Part shown: one piece after another, positions 19,044 through 25,712 of the stretch
Position numbering within the stretch: position 1 is the stretch's first letter
Layout: each line of letters begins with the position of its first letter
DNA from: a virus
Reading direction: 5' to 3' (one strand)
DNA length: 25,712 bases
Virus record (IMG/VR): IMGVR_UViG_3300042564_002147
Coordinates: 1 to 25,712 of that record
The notes under the pieces: generated by a model
What the model saw: the letters and a program-made list of their open reading frames with translations, nothing else
Told to the model about the DNA's origin: nothing
Database searches by the model: none
Translations under genes and position numbers: made by a program

Positions 19044-21181
19044 TCTGCTAGCCTAAAATGAGATAGGTATTTTGACAGCACATTGATGTTGCCATAGTTA
19101 GGATCCATACTAGACACAGATTTTACAAGACTCACACCGCGTGGAGTGCCTGCAGAAATTGCTGGCATAGTGATATTGTCTTTTCTCTTTTCTTTCTTGA
19201 TACCAAATGTGATATCATTTTGAAGTTTAGTCGACTCATTGTTAATACGTTCTGATGTATTTGGTGTACTAGGAGTAAACGTATCACGTTTAATACCCGG
19301 TCTAACTATAGCCGACCCAAGCATGCCAAACATTTCGCCCATCTTACCGGCTCCGGCTGCAGCCATTCCAGCTATACTACTAGTATCTGCTGATGTACTT
19401 GAACTATAACCAGAAGCACCACCGGTTGATAGTTTACCATAATCTCCGGCCATTATAGCATTTGCATTTGAAATGCGTTCGGACAAATGTAAACCGGCAG
19501 ATCGCTCATATTTTTTATCTACAATAGCTGCAGCTTGATCTGCGGTTGTAGCTTCTCTGAGCGCGTTGCCAGCAGCTTTCTCAGAATTGTTTAATTCCCA
19601 ATTAACAAACTCTAATTGTTCAGCAAAAGACGATTGGCGAATATCTTTACCATAAACTTGTTGGAATTTAGCCTGTCGATCAGGATGCCACTGAGCAATA
19701 CCATATGCTTGGCCGCCGTCGCCTATAGCATCTGTTTTAAGACGAGATTCTACAACCAGGTTACCTACGATTCCGGCCGCCTGCTCTTTTGTCCATCCTT
19801 TGTTTTCAAAGAATGCTTGAGCTTCTTCAGGTCTACCAGTTTCGGATTTACTAATAGCCGTTGATGCCAATGAAGCCGCTGTTACCTTAGTAGCATCCGG
19901 CGCGTTAATTTCTTTTGCTATTTCAGCATCACCGACGCCGGCCTTATCGGCTGCATCGCTTGCAGTAAATTGTTGCCAAAGTTGATACACTTCATACATC
20001 AAATACAAACTAAATCCAAGATTCAATAAGAATCCGATTGCGCCAAATGCAGCACCAACGCCAGTTGCAGCCAATGCACCTGTTGCTAAACTAATAGCTA
20101 TCCGTTGTTGTATTTTTCTAACTAGTTCTTTTTTGCCACGTGCTATAAGGAATGCTAAGAACCGTTTCCACATCGGTCCTTTAAGGAATGCTAATCCAGT
20201 TTTTGCAGAATCTGCAGCTACAGTACGAACCGCAGCACGTCTGGCGGCAAAACTACCACTTGCTTGCATCCCTGCCCTAGCGCTGCCAATAGCAGATACA
20301 CTTCGTGAAAGACCGATGCCTGCTTTAACACCTCGATAACCAAGATATCCCATGCCGCCAAGTGCCGCAGCATTTATGGCAGTGTTATCTCCAGTACCGC
20401 CTTCGCCAGTTGTTTTATTAAATATGCTTGTTGCTACAGCTTCAGCAAGAATGCCGACTAGACCACCTATCAGTCTTCCCTTGAGACCTTTACCTCCAAA
20501 CAAGAATCCTAAGATTCCGCCTGCTGGGATCATAGATCCAAGTTCACCTAACCAACCAAATGTCTTCTTGAACTGGTCTACGTTTTCTTTTAATGCATCA
20601 AGTTCTTTCTGATCCATTGCATTGGCAATAAGAGCAGCAGCACCGCCAAGAATTAAAGCAAACTTAGCAATTGTAGCTGCTGTACTTACATTGTCCTTAA
20701 CATCAGACTTCAAGCCGGATAACCGATTTTTGATATCACTAAATGTAACCGTTGGTTTACTTTCAATGATTGCTTCACGTTCGGCTTGTGTCTGCTCCTG
20801 CAAAGCACGTCTATCAAATTCAATCTGTGATTTGAGTGTTTTATCGATCGATGTTAGATACTTTAGTACCGTATCTAATAGTTCCTTGGTTGGCATCTTT
20901 GCAGATACCTGAGGTTTAGCTGCGGCTTTGGGTGCCGGTAATGTACCACTGCCGGTAACTCTCTGCCGGCCGGCAGATCCAGCCATTCCAAAGTTACCGA
21001 CAATTACATTAGAAGGTTGCGTATCTTGTTTTGAATCGCCGTCTGATGCGCCAGCAAGGGCTTTACCGGCCATGCCGAATGCCTGACCGGTTTTAGCTAC
21101 AGCACCTGCAGCACCATATAAAGCGCTTCCAGCCGCTCCTACGGCTTTCAATCCTAACTTAGCTGCAACCTGTCCAAGCAT
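19040..21181 (-). CDS. Hub or tape-measure-like virion protein with phage tail lysozyme domain
   Basis: A 713-residue virion protein. The N-terminus is Ala/Gly-rich, residues 98-165 are helical and charged, and hydrophobic stretches lie at about 167-189, 217-255 and 362-400, as in tape-measure proteins. A phage tail lysozyme domain (Phage_lysozyme2 type) spans about 452-575: AQAFFENKGWTKEQAAGIVG, NLVVESRL with likely catalytic Glu478, and QAYGIAQWHPDR. The GAGKMGEMFGMLGSAIVRPG module at about 609-629 recurs in the downstream gene. Position after the gp26 and gp51-like chaperones is where tape-measure genes usually lie, so it may combine tape-measure and wall-cutting roles. It starts on the upstream stop (TAATG). 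Confidence 0.78.
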   Translation of the reverse strand: MLGQVAAKLGLKAVGAAGSALYGAAGAVAKTGQAFGMAGKALAGASDGDSKQDTQPSNVIVGNFGMAGSAGRQRVTGSGTLPAPKAAAKPQVSAKMPTKELLDTVLKYLTSIDKTLKSQIEFDRRALQEQTQAEREAIIESKPTVTFSDIKNRLSGLKSDVKDNVSTAATIAKFALILGGAAALIANAMDQKELDALKENVDQFKKTFGWLGELGSMIPAGGILGFLFGGKGLKGRLIGGLVGILAEAVATSIFNKTTGEGGTGDNTAINAAALGGMGYLGYRGVKAGIGLSRSVSAIGSARAGMQASGSFAARRAAVRTVAADSAKTGLAFLKGPMWKRFLAFLIARGKKELVRKIQQRIAISLATGALAATGVGAAFGAIGFLLNLGFSLYLMYEVYQLWQQFTASDAADKAGVGDAEIAKEINAPDATKVTAASLASTAISKSETGRPEEAQAFFENKGWTKEQAAGIVGNLVVESRLKTDAIGDGGQAYGIAQWHPDRQAKFQQVYGKDIRQSSFAEQLEFVNWELNNSEKAAGNALREATTADQAAAIVDKKYERSAGLHLSERISNANAIMAGDYGKLSTGGASGYSSSTSADTSSIAGMAAAGAGKMGEMFGMLGSAIVRPGIKRDTFTPSTPNTSERINNESTKLQNDITFGIKKEKRKDNITMPAISAGTPRGVSLVKSVSSMDPNYGNINVLSKYLSHFRLAE
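19308..19356 (-). repeat. Block duplicated in the neighbouring hub gene (copy B)
   Basis: Partner of 17440-17488, about 87 percent identical by eye over 46 bases, in the same reading frame and orientation. Confidence 0.7.
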
Positions 21182-21363
21182 TACGTTCTTCTACTCTCTA
21201 TCTCTTGCTTCTGTTGTTCTAAGAACTCCAATAACATATCAACATAGAGATCTCTCTCATATGGTATCAAACCTTCGATTTCATTCATTGAATATTTATG
21301 GTGCTGAGCCAAAGAAAATACCATTGAATAGTATCTTGCTAAAGTGGTGTGACTCAGCCCCAC
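21181..21363 (-). CDS. 51: gp51-like tail-assembly chaperone, probably made as a -1 frameshift extension of gp26
   Basis: A 60-codon frame starting at a GTG inside the gp26 end. The product is helical: LARYYSMVFSLAQHHKYSMN, EIEGLIPYERDLYVDMLLEF, then EQQKQEIES. The HHxYSxxEIEGLxPxERDxYxxML pattern resembles the C-terminal part of phage tail chaperones (the T of lambda G/GT) and T4-like gp51-type proteins. T4 gp51 is far longer (249), so a free 60-residue protein would be unusual. The frame is open nine codons upstream of the GTG, across a U UUU UUU slip site, which suggests the main product is a gp26-gp51 fusion. The family call is moderate. Confidence 0.65.
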   Translation of the reverse strand: MGLSHTTLARYYSMVFSLAQHHKYSMNEIEGLIPYERDLYVDMLLEFLEQQKQEIESRRT

Positions 21364-22061
21364 ATAAAAAAATCTTTGAGACTCGTCAGTTCAATTGATC
21401 GCTGACTGCCAACCTTGTTTTTGTATTCAATCTTGTGATACAAACGTGGTACGTTCTCAAAGAACTCACGAATCTTTTCGAATGTTTTAACATCAAGTCC
21501 ATCCAAGAACTCTGAGATCTCTTCTTCACTGAATTCATATGCTATATAAACATTGTCTTCATCATAGATCGTATCGATACAGTTGATGATAAAGAATGTC
21601 ATTAAGTCGACTTCGTTATCAAAATCGCCCATGCTATCGGTAATCGATGCAGATGGGTACTTCATTGTCATGCCTACATCTTCAGTGATTTCAATCTTTG
21701 AATTGATTCCTTTTGGCATCTCAATCTCGATAGTATCAAGATCTAGGTCAAAGTTGTACACTTCATCGTCTTCAGTATCACGATAAGCAAGTTTTACAAC
21801 ATTGTTTACAGACTTTGCACGCAACTTAAGGAAGGCGTATTCCAGATCAAAGATAGCTAATGTATCTAGATCCAGATCGTCTTGGATACAGTTGTTCAAG
21901 ATCTGTTTAATAGCTCTGATAATTTCACTATCATTGCCACTCTGTTGTGCAATTAGAAGGATCTTCTCTTCTTTGACAAGGAAGGGTCTGAATGTAATCT
22001 TCTTCCCTGATGAAGGGATAACCATATCAAATAACGGCTGATCAATTTTTGGTAAAGGCAT
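21354..22061 (-). CDS. 26: gp26-like baseplate hub assembly protein
   Basis: A 235-residue protein matching the T4 baseplate protein family that contains gp26: MPLPKIDQPLFDMVIPSSGK, FRPFLVKEEKILLIAQQSG, then an acidic middle (DLDLDTIEIEMP), DFDNEVDLMTFFIINCIDTI and FEKIREFFENVPRLYHKIEY. In T4, gp26 helps assemble the central hub and is not a major virion part. GGAG lies eight bases before the ATG. The last codons, GAT TTT TTT ATG, carry a slip site leading into the gp51-like frame. Confidence 0.85.
   Translation of the reverse strand: MPLPKIDQPLFDMVIPSSGKKITFRPFLVKEEKILLIAQQSGNDSEIIRAIKQILNNCIQDDLDLDTLAIFDLEYAFLKLRAKSVNNVVKLAYRDTEDDEVYNFDLDLDTIEIEMPKGINSKIEITEDVGMTMKYPSASITDSMGDFDNEVDLMTFFIINCIDTIYDEDNVYIAYEFSEEEISEFLDGLDVKTFEKIREFFENVPRLYHKIEYKNKVGSQRSIELTSLKDFFMWG
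21366..21372 (-). promoter_or_regulatory. Candidate -1 ribosomal frameshift site (U UUU UUU)
   Basis: Seven T on the minus strand, placed in the gp26 frame as T TTT TTT, the ideal layout for a -1 slip. After the slip, reading continues as TAT GTG GGG CTG into the gp51-like frame. The zero-frame stop TGA follows at 21354-21356, three codons later. No clear downstream pseudoknot was worked out. Confidence 0.65.
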
Positions 22062-22078
22062 TATAATACTCCATTATG

Positions 22079-23404
22079 TTAAGGACCAAGAACTCTATTC
22101 TGTGGTGAATTAGGTGATACAACTACACCAGTAGGTGCAGTCTGTTTAGATTCTGTTGCATTTGGTTTTGACGCATTTGCGGTAGATTGCAATGATTCGC
22201 CGGTTGGTGAACCTGTGGCATCCGCGGCTGCAGCACCACCCTTATCGGTTGGCTGTCTTCTTTCTTCATATGGACTGAGTAAGGCTTCAAGGTTATCATA
22301 CTTGGCCGGATCTTTTACTATACGAGGAGCCGACACTCTCATGTTTGTGTACGCAAAATTGACAGTTAGCTTCTGAAGCTGGTTCTCGTCTGACCATGCA
22401 AGATTCATTGATTGGATATTCATTGGGAATACATCAAACATCTCATATTCTGTCACTGTTTGTTGTTGTCTGTTGTACACATAAACCCTGACAATAGGAT
22501 TGGTATATCCATCTTTATATCCGACTTCAAATGGCCTATAGTTATTAAGATTATCACGTTTTTGTGATGTCTGCGCCATATTTGCACCAGGCGAATCATG
22601 CATGACAATTGTATTCATCCACTGGTGCATGAAGTCAATAATCTCTGAGTTGCTATCAACCAACCATGTCATTGCAACATCGCTGAATTGGACTCCGTAA
22701 GGAATCTTTTCAACTGGCCCATATCCGTATCTACGAATGTTTTCTTCTTCTAACAATGATGGTGTAGGAAGAATGATGCTTTCGCATCTCATAATAAGAT
22801 TGCTTCTCTTATTTGTTACAAACTTAGTTAGTGGTTTGTTTTCATCGTAACCATCTCTAAATGGAGCAAACGTTACAAGATACGAGTGAGACGGTAATAC
22901 GTCGTTATTAATAACTTCTGTAAGAAAGCTATTGATGTTAAAAACTTGTGTCTGTGCAGTACCAGTTGTTTCGATCCTGTTTTCTTTGTTTGTAATACCT
23001 GCATTGCTAGGTTCAAGTTCTTTGTTGCTCGGTTCAGGAAACTTAGTTTGTGGTATTGGCGTACCAGATGTTTTGCTTTGCGCACGCTTACCAGTTCCGG
23101 AAGTTGCCGGTTTATTACTATCTTGTTTGAATCTCTCGTTTTTATAAGTTTCTTCAAACGTAGATCTTAAATTAGATGCTGCTTTGGCTTGTAACGATGC
23201 CTGGTTGAATCGGCGGCCACCACTGATTCTTTGAGCTTCATCTGCAATGGCTGCACGCCCTTTATCAGACCTTGCCCATTTAACAAATTCTTTTGAGGCT
23301 GCGTCACCATACTTCTCAGTTTTGTATGTGTCTATTGTTTTGGCCGGATTGAATTGCTTTGTTTTCAAAATCTCTTCGTTTGAATTTGTGCCGCGCAGTG
23401 CCAT
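22079..23404 (-). CDS. 54: gp54-like baseplate tail-tube initiator (tail-tube fold)
   Basis: A 441-residue protein. The central part (about residues 150-365) has the tail-tube fold of gp19/gp54 proteins: SHSYLVTFAPFRDGYDENKP, IMRCESIILPTPSLLEEENI, RRYGYGPVEKIPYGVQFSDV, AMTWLVDSNSEIIDFMHQWM, and DVFPMNIQSMNLAWSDENQL followed by FAYTNM. N-terminal (1-145) and C-terminal (370-441) parts are polar and probably disordered. In T4, gp54 sits on the baseplate with gp48 and starts tube growth; gp48 lies about 1.1 kb upstream on the other strand. A tail-tube paralogue is the alternative. Starts on the upstream stop (TAATG). Confidence 0.75.
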   Translation of the reverse strand: MALRGTNSNEEILKTKQFNPAKTIDTYKTEKYGDAASKEFVKWARSDKGRAAIADEAQRISGGRRFNQASLQAKAASNLRSTFEETYKNERFKQDSNKPATSGTGKRAQSKTSGTPIPQTKFPEPSNKELEPSNAGITNKENRIETTGTAQTQVFNINSFLTEVINNDVLPSHSYLVTFAPFRDGYDENKPLTKFVTNKRSNLIMRCESIILPTPSLLEEENIRRYGYGPVEKIPYGVQFSDVAMTWLVDSNSEIIDFMHQWMNTIVMHDSPGANMAQTSQKRDNLNNYRPFEVGYKDGYTNPIVRVYVYNRQQQTVTEYEMFDVFPMNIQSMNLAWSDENQLQKLTVNFAYTNMRVSAPRIVKDPAKYDNLEALLSPYEERRQPTDKGGAAAADATGSPTGESLQSTANASKPNATESKQTAPTGVVVSPNSPQNRVLGP

Positions 23405-24003
23405 TACTTTCTAACCCCTAACATCTTCTTTGATTGACTCCATACCTGAGTCTTGGTCTGTTTGACAAAGCGTTCCGTTGGCAAGAACAAAGCAACGTCC
23501 CATTCAGACGGGTAAACATACATGAACCTAGAACGTACATGGTCATCAAGATAATGCTTTACGCATGGTTCAAAGAACTTTAACTTCGATACCGATTGCA
23601 GCAACGAATAGTTCATCTTAATCTTGGTAGACTCGTCATAACGTGTATTGTTTGCATAATCGTATAGACCATCCATCAGTCTTGCACGAAGCTGTGGCGG
23701 AAGGTAGTGTAGGTTCAAACCATAGAATCCACCTGGCACTTTACGAAACGGAAAGACCAATGGAAACCGGTCATAATATGCAAGCTCGTCTTTCCATTTA
23801 GGATCATAGTAGAACATGTACATCTGGCCGATGATTAGTCTTGACTGCAGTCTTGACTGATCGCCTCTCATAAGTTCACGTTCGTTTATACGTGAGATTT
23901 TTTGCGCAGTGTCACGAAACCAATCACGTGCTTCCTGCGTACGGGCAGGTATCTGTCCGGAGCGAACACCTTGTGTAATGATGGTATCAAACACTGTTGC
24001 CAT
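23404..24003 (-). CDS. Conserved virion-type protein, identity uncertain
   Basis: A 199-residue protein rich in aromatic and basic residues: IIGQMYMFYYDPKWKDELAY, YDRFPLVFPFRKVPGGFYGL, NLHYLPPQLRARLMDGLYDY, and a C-terminal FMYVYPSEWDVALFLPTERF. Similar proteins occur beside head-completion and baseplate genes in T4-like phages. T4 has gp53 (196 residues) after gp4, but no sequence resemblance to gp53 is seen, so the number is not assigned. Coupled to gp4 upstream and gp54 downstream by TAATG overlaps. Confidence 0.7.
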   Translation of the reverse strand: MATVFDTIITQGVRSGQIPARTQEARDWFRDTAQKISRINERELMRGDQSRLQSRLIIGQMYMFYYDPKWKDELAYYDRFPLVFPFRKVPGGFYGLNLHYLPPQLRARLMDGLYDYANNTRYDESTKIKMNYSLLQSVSKLKFFEPCVKHYLDDHVRSRFMYVYPSEWDVALFLPTERFVKQTKTQVWSQSKKMLGVRK

Positions 24004-24446
24004 TAAAACGTGATTCCTAATTCAATTTCTGTTAAGATCTCGAACTTCCATCCTCGATCTTTGCAATAGTTAGTTGCAGCTTCCCATTTGCTACTATTTA
24101 TCCCCCACGTGGCGACCTCATTGATATACCTTTTATTCGGTTTGCCGCTCTGAACCGTCGGAGGTTTGGTCTGGGCCTTTGGTTTAATCTCTATAATAAC
24201 GGTGTCTATCTTGCCATCAGGTGTTTTCTTCTTGACAGTAAAGTCAGGGAAGTATCTATGGATTCTGCCGTCAATAGGAGACCTATAGGGAATGATTAGT
24301 TCTTCACTTCCCCATTGCACTACACCAGGATGACTATCTAACCACCCCATGAATTTTAGTTCCCACCTACTTCTGTAGATAATATTTGTCGGATCACCAA
24401 GATACTTTTGAGGGTTTCTCGGTTGAAACTTTCCTTTATATGCCAT
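24003..24446 (-). CDS. 4: gp4-like head completion nuclease-fold protein
   Basis: A 147-residue homologue of T4 gp4, needed to complete DNA-filled heads before tail joining. Close matches to T4 include GKFQPRNPQKYLGDPTNIIY, WGSEELIIPYRSPIDGRIHR and EVATWGINSSKWEAATNYC. A PD-(D/E)XK-type arrangement is visible: Glu29 in RSRWELKF, Asp68 in YFPDF, Glu86 and Lys88 in IIEIKP. Length equals T4 gp4 (about 150). A late promoter on this strand ends only four bases before the ATG, so its transcript would have almost no leader, and no ribosome-binding site is visible. Confidence 0.92.
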   Translation of the reverse strand: MAYKGKFQPRNPQKYLGDPTNIIYRSRWELKFMGWLDSHPGVVQWGSEELIIPYRSPIDGRIHRYFPDFTVKKKTPDGKIDTVIIEIKPKAQTKPPTVQSGKPNKRYINEVATWGINSSKWEAATNYCKDRGWKFEILTEIELGITF

Positions 24447-24450
24447 TTTC

Positions 24451-24462
24451 TATTTATAAATA
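24451..24462. promoter_or_regulatory. Divergent T4-type late promoters in one palindrome
   Basis: TATTTATAAATA is a perfect palindrome. It contains TATAAATA on the + strand (24455-24462) and on the - strand (24458 back to 24451). The + copy would start about 22 bases before the gp48 ATG. The - copy would start at about the gp4 ATG itself. The octamer equals the T4 late promoter consensus recognised by gp55 with gp33. Confidence 0.72.
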
Positions 24463-24490
24463 GAAATGAACATTCAGTAAAGAGAAGCCA

Positions 24491-25712
24491 ATGGCCCTTA
24501 TTAATCTTAACATTAAAAGTTTCAAAAAAGATCTTGGCGGTATCGGTAATCGGTTGATTGATAATGTAGTCAACAAGGTCGAGCAAAAACTTGAGAACGC
24601 CGTAGAAGATGCTTTTGCAAAAGGCTTAAAGAAAGTTGGTCTTTCTGATGCTATTGCAGGTCAGTTGTCTGCTAGATTCGGTGATGCGTTCTCGAATGGT
24701 AGATCTGATGATTTCTTCAAGACCGCTACGTCAGAACAAAACCGTGCATCTCCTAAAGAGATTGAAAACCGTCTTCTTGCAGGTGAAGCTGAAACCACTC
24801 TAGATGCCGTACAAAAAATTAACAGCACAGATATTACACAATCATTGGTAATGCAGTTCCCAGATCAAATGGGCCATTACTATATGTCCATGGACTTTCA
24901 AAGCTATGAGCGTCCAAGTCCTCAGATGCAAGCACTCTTCAAAAGATTCAGGACTATTCAACTTCCGATTCCACGTGATCTTAAAGAAAACTTTGATCTT
25001 GATGTTAACCAAAAAGCTCAGGGCGGTCTTGCAGGCGGTTTAGCAGATCTTGGCACAGATCTGCTTAGAGGTGCCGGCGAGAGCGCAGGCGGTGAATTTG
25101 CTATTTTGTATGCTACATTAGCACAGAAGTTTGAAGGTAGCGCCGCTGATGCACTCGGCCAATCATTAGGCGCAGTTCCAAACCCACACTTACAAGCAAT
25201 CTTTTCTGGTGTCGATCTGAGAACCCACACATTCCAATGGACGTTTGCTCCACGAAATGTGCAAGAAAGCAAAAATCTTAAAGCAATCATTAACGAGATT
25301 AAAAAGAATTCGTTGCCATCGTATAGTACTACCGGTACTGCAGCACTTCAATATCCTCCTATGGTAGATATCAAACTGATGCCATGGGGAGATGGTCTTA
25401 TCAAATTTAAAAAGTGTCTGATTAAGAGTGTATCAGTTAACTATGCTCCTGCCGGGTTGCCATCGTTCTTTGCTAGCCAACCCGGTGATACTGAAAAGTA
25501 TCCGACGATGATTCAACTAGAACTGCAGATGCTTGAAACTGAAATTCAGACAGCCAAGGATTATGGTCTTGCGCCTGGAGAACGCGGCGATAAGCTTGAG
25601 CAGTTTAAAGATGCTATTGAAAGTGGTGCAGATAAACTTGGCGCAGGTGCGGCTATAAAAGCTGGTAAAGATATCGTGAAAGAATTTAAACAAGGCGTCT
25701 CAAAGGGCATCG
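24491..25712 (+). CDS. 48: gp48-like baseplate tail-tube cap protein (partial, runs off the window)
   Basis: The first 407 residues of a protein whose 3' end is outside the window. Matches to T4-like gp48: LVMQFPDQMGHYYMSMDFQS, RTIQLPIPRDLKENFDLDV, an Ala/Gly-rich segment (GGLAGGLADLGTDLL), NPHLQAIFSGVDLRTHTFQW, TFAPRNVQESKNLKAIINEI and IKSVSVNYAPAGLPSFF. gp48 and gp54 together form the base of the tail tube. The first 50 residues are a basic helical N-terminus (MALINLNIKSFKKDLGGIGN). AGAGAAG precedes the ATG, and a late promoter lies 29 bases upstream. No stop codon occurs before the edge. Confidence 0.82.
   Translation, partial: MALINLNIKSFKKDLGGIGNRLIDNVVNKVEQKLENAVEDAFAKGLKKVGLSDAIAGQLSARFGDAFSNGRSDDFFKTATSEQNRASPKEIENRLLAGEAETTLDAVQKINSTDITQSLVMQFPDQMGHYYMSMDFQSYERPSPQMQALFKRFRTIQLPIPRDLKENFDLDVNQKAQGGLAGGLADLGTDLLRGAGESAGGEFAILYATLAQKFEGSAADALGQSLGAVPNPHLQAIFSGVDLRTHTFQWTFAPRNVQESKNLKAIINEIKKNSLPSYSTTGTAALQYPPMVDIKLMPWGDGLIKFKKCLIKSVSVNYAPAGLPSFFASQPGDTEKYPTMIQLELQMLETEIQTAKDYGLAPGERGDKLEQFKDAIESGADKLGAGAAIKAGKDIVKEFKQGVSKGI

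Noticed and set aside
21293-21300. CATAAATA on the minus strand as a late promoter for the lysozyme hub gene
   Set aside because: One mismatch to the consensus, inside the gp51-like frame, and the operon is translationally coupled throughout.

Overview
The window is part of a T4-superfamily myovirus genome, most likely one that infects an alphaproteobacterium. The T4 evidence is homologues of rnh, gp33, gp59 and gp32 in the T4 gene order, plus a virion block encoding gp4, gp54, gp26, gp51-like and gp48 proteins. The accessory genes (SpeD, PhoH, DUF6433, an FmdB-like protein, a hub-linked M15 peptidase) recall cyanophages and rhizobial T4-like phages. The host assignment rests mainly on a circularly permuted, two-piece tmRNA at about 13054-13453. 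Its tag begins ANDN, which is typical of alphaproteobacterial tmRNAs.

Layout. Positions 1-4384 (+) hold tightly overlapping metabolic genes: a SpeD-type S-adenosylmethionine decarboxylase, two small basic proteins, a glutaredoxin and a WYL_2/DUF2693 protein. A four-gene sugar cassette follows: HAD phosphatase, GT-B glycosyltransferase, GHMP sugar kinase and SIS-type phosphosugar isomerase. It resembles a nucleotide-heptose pathway without the nucleotidyltransferase. Positions 4445-9061 (+) hold conserved phage genes, RNase H, PhoH and a PD-(D/E)XK exonuclease, closed by a strong terminator. Positions 9062-13009 (+) are an accessory region: very small genes behind individual copies of a repeated promoter, a DUF932 protein, small membrane proteins, a secreted basic protein and a secreted staphylococcal-nuclease-type nuclease. 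The tmRNA follows, then an SleB-type endolysin, gp33, gp59, an inserted methyltransferase and gp32, ending at a terminator at 17135-17170.

Positions 17169-24446 (-) are a late block read leftwards: gp4 head-completion nuclease, an unidentified structural-type protein, gp54-like tail-tube initiator, gp26 and gp51-like chaperones joined by a probable -1 frameshift, then two large hub or tape-measure proteins carrying a lysozyme and an M15 peptidase domain. A palindrome at 24451-24462 carries a T4-type late promoter on each strand. Rightward of it gp48 begins and runs off the window.

A phage promoter motif recurs seven times on the + strand (TGTACA, a 16-17 base spacer often with a central AAAA, then a TATAAT-like hexamer). 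It drives the small-gene array and the tmRNA. The three most interesting items are the phage-encoded permuted tmRNA with its own degradation tag, the sugar-donor cassette (for DNA hypermodification or surface glycans), and the apparent U UUU UUU frameshift site linking the two tail-assembly chaperones. All calls are from reading the sequence; no database search was run.
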